The notes below the pieces were generated by a model. It ran no database searches. It was not told the origin of the DNA and was given only the letters and a program-made list of their open reading frames with translations. Position numbers and translations under genes: made by a program. From the NCBI GenBank assembly GCA_963663005.2, contig CAXXHH010000010.1:310001-374000 (forward strand): 64,000 nucleotides of DNA, given 5' to 3'. This DNA is from CAINVV01 sp963663005 (GTDB lineage Bacteria; Bacteroidota; Bacteroidia; Bacteroidales; Prolixibacteraceae). Positions 53,888-63,648 of this stretch are shown here, piece after piece (within the stretch, counting starts at the first letter, position 1; each line of letters starts with the position of its first letter).

Positions 53888-55805
53888 ATGAATAGTTACG
53901 CATACACATTATTGATTCCGCTGATTCCTTTCCTCGTATTTGTTTTCGTTGGAATATTTGAAGACAAACTAAAGGGAAAATTAGGTGGATTGATCGGAAC
54001 AGCCGGTTTGGGTATCGGTGCCTTCTTGTCGTATTATACTGCATTCAAATATTTCATCACAGATCATGTTGCAGGAACCGGATTTACTTCGCTGAAGGCC
54101 TTTGAAATTACCTGGCTGCATCTTACAGATAAACTGACAATTAACCTCGGGGTGTTGATAGACCCGATCTCGGTAATGATGTTGGTGGTTATTACAACTG
54201 TATCATTCATGGTTCATATCTACAGCCTTGGATATATGGAAGGTGAAAAGGGATTTGCCCGTTTTTATGCTTTCTTGTCCTTGTTTAGTTTTTCCATGTT
54301 AGGATTGGTTTTAGCTACAAACCTTTTCCAAATGTATATTTTCTGGGAGTTGGTGGGTGTCTCCTCCTTCCTTCTGATCGGATATTACTACGAAAAACCA
54401 AGCGCCTTCTCGGCCGCGAAAAAAGCGTTCATCGTAACGCGTTTTGCTGACCTGGGATTTCTAATTGGTATTTTGATTCTTTCTTTCCAAACCGGAACTT
54501 TCGATTTTCAAGCGCTGACGGATCCCAACGGACTCGCGATCGCTTCAAAAGGTGGAGCAGTCTTCATGGGACTATCACTGATAACCTGGGCGTTAATCTT
54601 TATCTTTATGGGTGGTGCCGGTAAATCGGCGATGTTTCCGCTACACATCTGGTTACCGGATGCAATGGAAGGTCCGACCCCGGTTTCTGCATTAATCCAC
54701 GCTGCAACGATGGTTGTTGCCGGTGTATATCTTGTTGCACGTCTTTTCCCGGTGTACGCACAGGGTGGTCCGGCCGCTCTCGAAATCGTTGCCTGGGTAG
54801 GTGCCTTTACCTCTCTTTTTGCAGCTGTCATCGCTACTACTCAAAATGATATCAAACGAGTTCTGGCCTTTTCCACCATGTCCCAGATTGGATACATGAT
54901 GCTCTCTTTGGGTGTTTCCGGGTACGGTGGTGAAGAAGGATTAGGATTTATGGCCTCCAACTTCCACCTCTTTACACATGCCATGTTCAAAGCGCTCTTA
55001 TTCCTCGGCGCTGGAGCTGTTATTCACGCCGTTCACACGAACGATATGAACGAGATGGGTGGTTTACGGAAATATCTCCCAATCACGCACATTACTTTCT
55101 TAATTGCTTGTCTGACGATCGCCGGAATTCCTCCATTCTCAGGATTCTGGAGTAAGGATGAAATTTTGGTCGCCGCTTTCCACCACAGCAAAATTCTTTT
55201 CGGTATCGAATATTTTGTAGCCGGACTTACCGCATTCTATATGTTCCGTCTATATTACAATATCTTCTGGGGCCACGACCGCCACTATCACCACACACCG
55301 CATGAGTCTCCGCTGGTGATGACTGTTCCTTTGATGATCCTGGCTTTCGGCTCAGTATTTTCAGGGTTCCTTCCATTCCACAATTTAGTAACATCAGACG
55401 GGTTAGGTATTGAGACGCACATCGACTACCTGATTGCTGTTCCTTCGGTATTGGTTGGAGTCGTCGGAATTATTATCGCTACGGTGATGTATAAGAAGGA
55501 AAATGAACTTCCTGCTAAGGTTGCCGGTTCGTTCAGCTTCTTCTACCGTTGGGCATTCCGTAAGTTCTATATTGATGAATTATACCTGTTTGTTACTAAA
55601 AAAAATCATTTTCAACTATATTTCAAGACCGGTAGCCTGGTTCGACCGTCACATTGTGGATGGTACAATGAATGGCATCGCGAACATGGTTGTATTTGCT
55701 TCTGTCACGATCAGAGGATTGCAGTCGGGAAGAGTCCAGCAGTATGCCTTTGTATTCGTTAGTGGTGTGGTTGCACTGGTATTGATTTTTGTTTATCTAT
55801 CTTAA
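53888..55805 (+). CDS. nuoL: NADH-quinone oxidoreductase subunit L, frameshifted near the 3' end
   Basis: Antiporter-like proton-pumping subunit. The intact part has the signature helices (ELVGVSSFLLIGYYYEKPSA; HIWLPDAMEGPTPVSALIHAATM) and key lysines and glutamate. At an A8 run (55598-55605) the frame shifts: reading on gives LFVTKKNHFQLYFK and a stop at 55762, whereas the +1 frame gives the expected lateral-helix end KKIIFNYISRPVAWFDRHIVDGT to 55805. Seven A residues would keep one frame. The most likely cause is a sequence error; slippage at the A-run or a real mutation are alternatives. Confidence 0.9.
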
Positions 55806-55820
55806 GAAATTGAGGAAATT

Positions 55821-57332
55821 ATGAATATTCTAACCCTTTTTGTAGTGATCCCGGTTCTTACCGTAGCCGGAATCCTATTTACAAAAGATCTGAAACAATC
55901 GCGTTTGGTGAGTGCCATCGGGATGACAATCCAGCTAATCCTATCGGCGGTATTGGTCTATCTTTATGTAACAGAACGCCAGGCAGGAAATATGGCTCCC
56001 ATGTTGTTCATGTTTGATGCTGTATGGTTCCCTGCTCTGAACATCCATTATACTGTTGGTGTCGATGGTATCTCAGTTGCCATGATAGCGCTCACCGGGG
56101 TCGTCGTGTTTGCGGGAATATTTGCCTCCTGGAAAATGGAGTTCCTTTCCCGTGAGTTTTTCATTTCACTGATATTATTGGCCACGGGGGTATTCGGGTT
56201 CTTCATTTCGTTGGATCTTTTTACGATGTTTCTCTTTTACGAGATCGCCGTTATTCCGATGTACCTGCTGATTGGTATCTGGGGCTCGGGTCCGAAAGAA
56301 TACTCGGCCATGAAACTGACCCTGATGTTAATGGGCGGATCGGCTTTGCTGATGGTAGGAATCCTTGGAATATATTTTTATTCCGTACCGGCTGGCGGCC
56401 AGCTTACATTTAATGTTCTGGAAATTGCGAAGCATCAGATTCCTGTTGAAATGCAGCGCTTCCTCTTCCCCTTTACATTTGTTGGTTTTGGTATTTTGGG
56501 TGCACTTTTCCCCTTCCACACCTGGTCACCTGACGGTCACGCCTCTGCGCCAACCGCTGTTTCTATGCTTCACGCCGGAGTTTTGATGAAATTAGGAGGT
56601 TACGGAGCTTTCCGTGTTGCCATTTACCTGATGCCGGAAGCGGCACACGAACAGGCCTGGATCTTCATCATTCTTACCTCAATAAGTGTCGTTTATGGTG
56701 CTTTTGGTGCTATCTTCCAAAAAGACTTGAAATATATCAACGCATATTCATCGGTAAGTCACTGCGGTTTGGTTCTGTTTGCCGTTTTGATGATGAATCA
56801 GACAGCTTTCACCGGCGCGGTTATCCAGATGATCTCTCACGGATTAATGACAGCTCTCTTCTTCGCCCTTATCGGGATGATCTATGGCAGAACACATACA
56901 CGTATGATCAATGAGATGGGCGGATTGATGAAAGTTATTCCGTTCCTCGGTGTTGTCTATGTAATTGCTGGTTTAGCTTCTCTAGGACTTCCCGGTTTCA
57001 GCGGATTTGTTGCAGAAATGACAATTTTCTTCGGCGCATACCAACATGTGGATCTGTTTCACAGGGTTGCGACCATCGTCGCCGTTTCCTCAATCGTAAT
57101 TACGGCGGTTTACATCCTTCGCGTTGTCGGAACATTGCTGATGGGTCCAATTACAGACAAGCATTTCCTTCATCTGGAAGATGCCAACTGGTATGAAAGA
57201 CTCTCTACCATTACACTCGTAATTGGAATTACGTTTATCGGAATGGCACCGCTTTGGTTGTCGGATATGATCAATTTCAGTTTAGCACCACTGATCCAGA
57301 AGTTGGCTACTATCCAGCTTCCGGGCATGTAA
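55821..57332 (+). CDS. nuoM: NADH-quinone oxidoreductase subunit M
   Basis: 503 residues, about fourteen helices. HTWSPDGHASAPTAVSMLHAGVLMKLGGYG is the central antiporter signature (given in part), and LFFYEIAVIPMYLLIGIWG the family start. Middle proton channel of the membrane arm. Follows nuoL by 15 nt. Confidence 0.96.
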   Translation: MNILTLFVVIPVLTVAGILFTKDLKQSRLVSAIGMTIQLILSAVLVYLYVTERQAGNMAPMLFMFDAVWFPALNIHYTVGVDGISVAMIALTGVVVFAGIFASWKMEFLSREFFISLILLATGVFGFFISLDLFTMFLFYEIAVIPMYLLIGIWGSGPKEYSAMKLTLMLMGGSALLMVGILGIYFYSVPAGGQLTFNVLEIAKHQIPVEMQRFLFPFTFVGFGILGALFPFHTWSPDGHASAPTAVSMLHAGVLMKLGGYGAFRVAIYLMPEAAHEQAWIFIILTSISVVYGAFGAIFQKDLKYINAYSSVSHCGLVLFAVLMMNQTAFTGAVIQMISHGLMTALFFALIGMIYGRTHTRMINEMGGLMKVIPFLGVVYVIAGLASLGLPGFSGFVAEMTIFFGAYQHVDLFHRVATIVAVSSIVITAVYILRVVGTLLMGPITDKHFLHLEDANWYERLSTITLVIGITFIGMAPLWLSDMINFSLAPLIQKLATIQLPGM

Positions 57333-57369
57333 GAAAACCTCAAATTAGAAAAAATAAAAAACTTTAGAT

Positions 57370-58792
57370 ATGAGTTTAAGCGATATTCTGACAATGAGAA
57401 ATGAGCTCCTTCTGACCTTCCTGGCCATGATCCTGCTCACCATCGATTTGAATTTGAACCACGCGAAGAAAAGTCGGATGATCCCCATCTCGATCGGTCT
57501 CTTTCTGGTGATCACCCTGATTGGTTTCATCGCCTCAACCGGATCAGACACTGTTCGGAGGAATGTACCATACCAACGGATTGGTCAAACTGATGAAAAA
57601 CATCCTGAATATCGGGGCGCTTATTATCCTTTTCCAGTCGGCAGCCTGGCTGAAGAGTCCGGCGAACAGCACGAAAATCAGTGAGTACTTCTTTTTGCTG
57701 GTCACTACCCTAATCGGTATGAACTTCATGATCTCATCCGGCGATTTCCTCATGCTGTATCTTGGATTGGAACTTGCTACTATCCCATTAGCCGCTCTGG
57801 CAGCGTTTACGCATTTTAACACGAGGTCTTCTGAGGCGGGTATCAAGTTATTGCTGTCATCCGCTTTATCCTCCGGAATCTTGCTGTACGGCATTTCCAT
57901 GATTTACGGTTCATGCGGCTCCATCTACTTTGATGCCATCGGTGCAGCGTATGCAAATGTGCCGTTACAGGTGCTTGCCTTTATTTTCTTCTTCACTGGA
58001 ATGGCCTTCAAGATCTCTCTAGTGCCTTTCCATCTGTGGACGGCCGACGTATATGAAGGAGCTCCGATCAATATCACATCTTATTTATCGGTAATCTCCA
58101 AAGGTGCAGCCGCCTTCATTCTGATCATCGTGATGTTCACGGTTTTCAAGACCCTGGCGCCACTTTATAAGAATATGATATATTTGGTTTCTGTACTTAC
58201 CATGACGGTTGGTAACCTTTTTGCCATGCGACAAAAGAACATGAAACGGTTCCTGGCCTTTTCATCCATCGCGCAGGCGGGATTTATCCTGTTGGGTATC
58301 CTTGGCACCAACAAAATGGGTATGACATCCGTGGTTTATTTCGTACTGGTGTACATCTTCTCAAACCTGGGTGCCTTCGGTGTGGTTGCTGCCATCTCCG
58401 CAAAAACAGGCAAAGAATCAATGGATGATTATGACGGATTATATCTTACAAACCCAAAACTGAGTTTGTTGATGATGCTTTCGATGTTTTCGCTGGCTGG
58501 TATTCCTCCTGTTGCCGGATTCTTCGGAAAAATGTTCCTGTTCACATCTGCAGCATCTGGCGGATATTACTGGTTGGTCTTCATCGCAGTACTTAACGCA
58601 ACAATTTCATTGTATTACTATCTTTTGGTCGTAAAGGCAATGTTCATCAATAAAAATGAGCAACCAATCGCTTTCTTCCATAGTGACGGATACACCAAAA
58701 TTGGATTGATGGCATGCGCACTAGGTATCTTTGTATTGGGCTTTTGGAGTCAGGTTTACGAATTCATCAACAATCTGACTTTCGGAATCTGA
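57370..58792 (+). CDS. nuoN: NADH-quinone oxidoreductase subunit N, frameshifted near residue 60
   Basis: The innermost of the three antiporter-like subunits. The N-terminal helices (MSLSDILTMRNELLLTFLAMI; IPISIGLFLVITLIGFIAS) are in one frame. From about 57550 the reading continues one base out of phase with LFGGMYHTNGLVKLMKNILN, then the helices and signature (ELATIPLAALAAFTHF; PFHLWTADVYEGAPINITSYLS). One base fewer between GAC and CTG near 57549-57551 would give TGSDLFGGMY, the expected continuation. There is no long homopolymer at the spot. Either a sequence error or a broken gene. Confidence 0.88.
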
Positions 58793-58840
58793 TTAATAAA
58801 TTCATTGGAAAGCAATTAGCTAATGTTGTGAATTTTTTAA

Positions 58841-58876
58841 TGTTCACTTTTCGTTTTTACTATTCATTTTTCACTT
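58841..58876. repeat. GTGAAAAATGAAAAG-type intergenic repeat (inverted copy)
   Basis: TTCACTTTTCGTTTTTACTATTCATTTTTCACTTA is the reverse-complement form of the words at 47611-47650. It lies between nuoN and the following small gene. Confidence 0.5.
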
Positions 58877-58884
58877 AAATTAAG

Positions 58885-59211
58885 ATGGTACTCAAAGCTA
58901 AACATAGTGTTGAAGAGATCGGCGGCAAACGTTGCACGGTGGTAGAAAAGGGCATCGACAAGAAAAGAGCCGACTTTCTGAAAGGATTACTGGAACTCAA
59001 CAAATTTGAAGTCGTGGTTGAAGAAGTTGCTAAAACAGATGAGACAGCACCTCAATTATACAATGTTGGAGTTACCGACCTCGTCTTCAATCCGGTGATT
59101 GCAGTCTACGAAATGAGCTTGAAAACACCAAAAGGAGAAGCTGTTACCGCAGCATACTGGAATCAGGAATCAGACGAAAGTATTAAGGAATATTGGTTGA
59201 TGGCCCGTTAA
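58885..59211 (+). CDS. Conserved hypothetical protein (108 aa)
   Basis: Function not recognised. Cytosolic, alpha/beta-like composition: EEIGGKRCTVVEKGIDKKRADF, FKFEVVVEEV-like strand in ELNKFEVVVEEV, then LYNVGVTDLVFNPVIAVYEM. The pattern is seen next to nuo operons or alone in Bacteroidota. Follows nuoN by 92 nt and ends before a strong terminator, so it may be the last gene of the nuo transcript. Confidence 0.7.
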   Translation: MVLKAKHSVEEIGGKRCTVVEKGIDKKRADFLKGLLELNKFEVVVEEVAKTDETAPQLYNVGVTDLVFNPVIAVYEMSLKTPKGEAVTAAYWNQESDESIKEYWLMAR

Positions 59212-59255
59212 GACGGATTTGCTATCGATTCCGGAATCAAGTACATAATTTAACG

Positions 59256-59293
59256 AAGCCCTGTCCTGGACTATATAGTCACGGACAGGGCTT
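59256..59293. terminator. Intrinsic terminator of the nuo cluster
   Basis: AAGCCCTGTCC (59256-59266) and GGACAGGGCTT (59283-59293) form a perfect 11-bp stem. The palindrome GACTATATAGTC (59269-59280) sits in the loop and can extend it. A T-rich stretch (TGTTTTG) follows on the + strand. Confidence 0.8.
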
Positions 59294-59396
59294 TGTTTTG
59301 TAATTAAACCGGGGTTTGTATGATAACGCAAAGACCGCGCCCTACCGGGATCATATTCCGTAAAATAATTGCCGGGGCAAGTAGCGAACTCCAAAC

Positions 59397-60111
59397 TTAA
59401 AACTTAATTCGCCCATCTGGCTGATCAAAGATTTTCGCATTAATTAAATCGTTCGGAAATATGCATTCCCCTCCGTTGGAATCGAGATCGATTCCTGCCA
59501 AATCGTAGTATGCAAACCAAACGATAGAAGCACAGTGCCAATCCTTAAAAATCAAATTCTGATTCTTTTTCCGATTTTTAATAAACTCCAGTAACGGGGA
59601 CTTAAGTGAAAAGAAAGTATAATTTCCGATTCCAATCTGATAAGTGGCGAATTTAACAATCGCCTTTATCTGGTCTTCTGTAAGGCTCATACGCAGACGA
59701 TACCTGATCCCCTTGAACCGATTGCCAAAGGGGATGATACCTGGCACTTTTCTGACTTGATTTTTAGCGCCGAATACAAATTTTCTTGTCGCCTGATCAA
59801 ACAAATAAGCCTCAACAACAGTCGCCATTTTTAACACCTCGTCGGCAGTTGCTCCTTCGGCACCCTCAACGACAATTGCTGCATGACCAAAATTACGACC
59901 CGAATCAACCTTACTACTACCAGGCAACCAGTTTAAATTTGGCCTTACCAAAATATCACCCGGTTTTAGCGAGAATCTTAATCCATTGCCATCTTTAATC
60001 GTCTGTATAATCTTCGGCTCTGCAAATCCGTTTTGGCACATTCGATGTGCAGCTGAATGCCAGGAAAGACAAGATATAGATGAAATATTTTTGGTAAACG
60101 GAACGCTTCAT
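59397..60111 (-). CDS. Permuted papain-like (YiiX/C92-type) lipoprotein hydrolase, frameshifted
   Basis: The main frame (59397-60041) has the His motif NFGHAAIVVEG and, later, the Cys motif WHCASIVWFAYYD. This order is that of circularly permuted NlpC/P60-like amidases of the YiiX group. The frame starts with a poor MCQNGFAE. Directly upstream, in the +1 frame, begins MKRSVYQKYFIYILSFLAFSC, a good lipoprotein signal with lipobox FS-C, starting at 60111. Losing one base of the T4 run at 60031-60034 would join them as SCTSNVPNGFAEPK. The full product would then be an outer-membrane or periplasmic lipoprotein of about 238 residues; substrate unknown. Confidence 0.75.
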
Positions 60112-60116
60112 AAGAC

Positions 60117-60888
60117 TTACCTTTGATTTAATGAAACGCTATACAATCTTTCCGCTGACCTGCTGAATACAAGCTTAGATTTATTGTAACACCATATAGA
60201 AAGGAAGGGGTAAATCATAAGCAAAGAAAACAGAAGAAGTAACGCATTTGCCTTGAGCGGTGATTCACCCATTTTTGGGGACTGGAATGAACTTATGCTC
60301 AAAAAAACAATCAGGACAACTGCCGAATAAAACAGAATACCTTTGTATCGGTAACTTATTTTTTTCTTCATCCTCGAAAATGTTTGAAGAAAAACATAAC
60401 CTCCAATCGAAAAGATAATAAACCATGGATCACTGAATATTCCATCAGAATATGGACTTATGATAAAGAATTTTGCGTTTCCGATCCAAAGAAATGCCAG
60501 AGTTAACGACGTAAAAATTGCTTCAGGAGAGATTCTGGAATATAGCTCGGTTCGCATTTCCCTCTTGGCAATCAGGAGTAAATAACACAACCCGCCCCCA
60601 ATTAATCCGACTAATATATCTGTAACCTGATCTTTGATCGTTTCAGGAAGAAAGATTTTCAACGAAAAAAAAAGAAGCGCTACTTCAAATATTTCATAAG
60701 CTGTTAAATAAAAAGTGAGCCAAAGCCATGCTGATCTATAATTTAGCATGATCAGCAGTGCAAATAGGACGAATCCCGACCAGAGATGGACAAAACTCCA
60801 ATAATCAATAAAAAAAAAACTGATTCTGGTAAATGGGGATGTATAACCATGCCGTTACATGCTTTATCCAAATAACGAAATGATCCAT
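60117..60888 (-). CDS. Multi-helix membrane protein of unknown function, frameshifted
   Basis: The visible frame (60117-60749) encodes six hydrophobic helices (FYLTAYEIFEVALLFFSLKI; ILVGLIGGGLCYLLLIA; LTLAFLWIGNAKFFII and others). It continues upstream without ATG as FFFIDYWSFVHLWSGFVLFALLI. The +1 frame begins MDHFVIWIKHVTAWLYIPIY at 60888, 14 nt after the previous gene. A ten-base homopolymer (60810-60819) separates the two frames; nine bases would join them. No family recognised. Lies 5 nt before the lipoprotein start, so co-transcribed. Confidence 0.6.
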
Positions 60889-60902
60889 TTCAATCCAATA
60901 AT

Positions 60903-61367
60903 TTAATGATTATTATGACGGTAACGATATATTAAATACCTGAAAACTATTAGATAAACAGCCAACCAGTATAGTACGAAGAGCGTTAAGGTTCCTACAT
61001 AACCGAATCCAAAGAAGAAAAGAGCAGTAAAAATGAGATAAAAGATATTCAGATAAGCAGTTAGCAAAAAAGCCCTTAATCTCAATGAATTCAAGATCTC
61101 GGATTCTTCCTTTTCTTTGGTAAAAGCAAGCAAAAACAATCCGGAAAGCATAAAAATACCACCAATCTCACCGATCATCTGATGTGTTATCATGGTAAAT
61201 ATTTTTGCTTCAATGTAATAGGAGTACACTGCGAAAACCTTCAAATCTAACAAATCCGGCTTTAGGTTAAATTTGAACTTCAAAATGGAAAGAATAATTC
61301 CTAAAATAAGTAAAACCAGACCAAAGGGTCTCAGACCATTTGGCATCAATAGATTTTTCGAATTCAT
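60903..61367 (-). CDS. Membrane protein of unknown function (154 aa)
   Basis: Four predicted helices (GLVLLILGIILSILKF; IGEIGGIFMLSGLFLLAF; LLTAYLNIFYLIFTALFFF; LTLFVLYWLAVYLIVF) with basic ends RYRHNNH. No known family recognised. Spacing of 14 nt to the next membrane-protein gene suggests a small operon of two membrane proteins and a lipoprotein hydrolase. Confidence 0.65.
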   Translation of the reverse strand: MNSKNLLMPNGLRPFGLVLLILGIILSILKFKFNLKPDLLDLKVFAVYSYYIEAKIFTMITHQMIGEIGGIFMLSGLFLLAFTKEKEESEILNSLRLRAFLLTAYLNIFYLIFTALFFFGFGYVGTLTLFVLYWLAVYLIVFRYLIYRYRHNNH

Positions 61368-61418
61368 TCAAGTATGAAATTAGACCGAAAGGTGTGAATA
61401 ATGATTAAGTCCGGTAAT

Positions 61419-62054
61419 CTACACCAAATTGATCGTGGTTGTTGTACCGTCATTCATGACAATTTGAATTTGAACCAGTGCATACTTGTGGTTCACCTTA
61501 TAAATAATTTTATTGATTCCGGGGATGCGGGAATCCTGCTCTACCGTCATGGTTTTTATTAACATCATTCCGTAAGGGAAATCATCAACATCAGTTTTGG
61601 CAGTAACTTTTCTGGTAATGGTAGTCCCATTGCTTTTTGTAATTGTATAAGTATCACCAACGCTGCTGCTGTAATTGGCTATAACAAAAGGTTTGCCATC
61701 TGCATTAAAATAATCCAGTATTCCTTCAGAAGTGTTTTTAATCTTGATGTTGGCACTCAATTTCCCCGAGGCATCTTTATAACTTGCCGGAAGAAGAGCT
61801 GCCAGATTTGCAGGAATTGTTGCTTTTACCTGTAAAGTCAAAACACCATTGTCGTTGTTCGTCACAACCATTGTACTGTTGGCATTGAAAGTACCCGAGC
61901 CTACTTTTACATACGAATTGAATGATGTACCAACAGCGTTCATCGTTAAATTGGTGTCACCACCCACTGAATCAGAAGAAATTTTTGAGTCCTTAAGCAG
62001 ATCACAAGAAACCAGTAGGGCAAGGAGGGGCAGAAGACAGAAGAATCTTTTCAT
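61419..62054 (-). CDS. Lipoprotein of unknown function (211 aa)
   Basis: Signal MKRFFCLLPLLALLVSC with lipobox VS-C, then a Ser/Gly/Asn-rich stretch and beta-rich segments (TLQVKATIPANLAALLPA; IIYKVNHKYALVQIQIVM). Looks like a periplasmic or surface beta-sandwich protein. No domain named. It stands 51 nt before the membrane-protein genes and has its own promoter. Confidence 0.75.
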   Translation of the reverse strand: MKRFFCLLPLLALLVSCDLLKDSKISSDSVGGDTNLTMNAVGTSFNSYVKVGSGTFNANSTMVVTNNDNGVLTLQVKATIPANLAALLPASYKDASGKLSANIKIKNTSEGILDYFNADGKPFVIANYSSSVGDTYTITKSNGTTITRKVTAKTDVDDFPYGMMLIKTMTVEQDSRIPGINKIIYKVNHKYALVQIQIVMNDGTTTTINLV

Positions 62055-62085
62055 TTGTTAGGAATAAAGTTTTTATATAATGGCA

Positions 62086-62116
62086 CAAATCTAACTTTTA
62101 AAAAAAATGGCACAAT
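62086..62116 (-). promoter_or_regulatory. Promoter for the lipoprotein gene
   Basis: Read on the minus strand: ATTG (62116-62113), 19-bp spacer, TAGATTTG (62093-62086). The -7 box is a perfect TAnnTTTG. Start near 62079, with the ATG at 62054. A 10-bp direct repeat AATGGCACAA (62079-62088 and 62106-62115 on the + strand) overlaps both boxes. Confidence 0.5.
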
Positions 62117-62337
62117 AGCCCAAATGGGTCATTTATTCGTAATGCGTAATCCAAAGGATCTTTTGAAAATAATTGTGAAATAATTGTTATGAATATTTAT
62201 ATGGTTTAATTTAGATCAGGATAAATGGTGCGTTCTTGTAATTTTACGTCTGACAAACAATCTTTCAAAACCGACTGTTTAACAAAGGTTTAATCAATTT
62301 TTGAAAATAGAACTACTGCATAAATTTAAGTACTGAA

Positions 62338-63639
62338 ATGATCTGGAACGAAAAAATTGAATGTGCTACACGCGAAGAGATGCGTTTGCTTCAGTCCAAA
62401 AGATTGAAAGAGACGGTTCAACGAATATACCACGCGGTTCCCTCCTATCGGAAGAAGATGCAGGAAGTTGGCTTAACGCCACATGACATAAAGGATGTAG
62501 ACGATCTGAAGAAATTGCCGTTTACAACAAAAGCAGATCTGAGAGACAATTACCCGTTTGGACTTTTCACCGTGCCAATGAGTGAGATCGTCAGACTGCA
62601 TGCCTCTTCCGGCACTACAGGTAAACCAACGGTTGTAGGCTACACGAGAAAAGATATTCAGATGTGGGCTGAAGTTGTGACACGCTCCTTATGCATGGCC
62701 GGCGTACATCATCACGATATAGTTCAGATAGCTTATGGTTATGGGCTCTTTACCGGCGGACTCGGTCTTCACTATGGTACAGAAAATCTTGGAGCATCTG
62801 TAATCCCGATTTCGGGCGGCAATACCACCAAGCAAATCCAGCTGATGGAAGATTTTGGAAGCTCTGTAATCTGTTGCACCCCCTCATATGCGCTCAATAT
62901 TGCGGAGGTAATGAAAGAACATAATGTTGATGTTTCCAACCTTAAACTGCGTGTCGGAATCTTTGGTGCCGAACCCTGGACAGAAGCGATGCGAAAAGAG
63001 ATCGAAGCGAAGCTCCATATTAAGGCTATTGACATTTACGGACTGAGCGAAATCGTCGGACCGGGAGTGTCGTGCGAATGCGAAGGGCAATGCGGCATGC
63101 ACATTAACGAGGATCATTTTTTGCCTGAGATAATCGATCCGGATACGCTAATGCCTGTCGAACCTGGCGATATTGGGGAGCTGGTCTTCACTACAATCAC
63201 CAAAGAGGGTATTCCGCTTATTCGCTATCGGACCAGAGATCTGACCAGACTGATATATGAGCCGTGTACTTGCGGCAGAACTTTAGTCAGAATGGTGAAA
63301 TGCAAAGGCCGGAGCGACGATATGCTGATCATCCGCGGCGTCAACGTATTTCCGTCTCAAATTGAAACAGTCTTGCTGCAGATGAGTGAAGTTGAACCGC
63401 ACTATCTGTTGATAATAGATCGGGAAGGAACGCTTGATTCTGTCACCCTGATGGTCGAAGTGCAGGAGCAGTTCTTTTCGGATGAAGTTAAAAAATTACA
63501 GGAGCTCAGAATTAAAATTACCAAACAACTCGAGAGTGTTCTCGGCATATCGGTCAATGTTAAACTCGTGGAGCCAAAGACAATTGAACGTACAGCCGGG
63601 AAAGCACAGAGAGTGATCGACAAGCGAAAACTAAATTAA
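62338..63639 (+). CDS. paaK: Phenylacetate-CoA ligase
   Basis: 433 residues, normal length. Adenylates phenylacetate (or a related aryl acid) with ATP and joins it to CoA. ATP loop SSGTTGKPTVVGYT, the motif DIYGLSEIVGPGVSCE and the C-terminal YRTRDLTRLI and KGRSDDMLIIRGVNVFP are intact, as is the catalytic lysine region GKAQRVIDKRK. In anaerobic Bacteroidota this protein commonly sits beside indolepyruvate oxidoreductase genes and takes part in aromatic amino-acid metabolism; here it is followed by an ACT protein. Confidence 0.95.
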   Translation: MIWNEKIECATREEMRLLQSKRLKETVQRIYHAVPSYRKKMQEVGLTPHDIKDVDDLKKLPFTTKADLRDNYPFGLFTVPMSEIVRLHASSGTTGKPTVVGYTRKDIQMWAEVVTRSLCMAGVHHHDIVQIAYGYGLFTGGLGLHYGTENLGASVIPISGGNTTKQIQLMEDFGSSVICCTPSYALNIAEVMKEHNVDVSNLKLRVGIFGAEPWTEAMRKEIEAKLHIKAIDIYGLSEIVGPGVSCECEGQCGMHINEDHFLPEIIDPDTLMPVEPGDIGELVFTTITKEGIPLIRYRTRDLTRLIYEPCTCGRTLVRMVKCKGRSDDMLIIRGVNVFPSQIETVLLQMSEVEPHYLLIIDREGTLDSVTLMVEVQEQFFSDEVKKLQELRIKITKQLESVLGISVNVKLVEPKTIERTAGKAQRVIDKRKLN

Positions 63640-63648
63640 AAGAGATAT

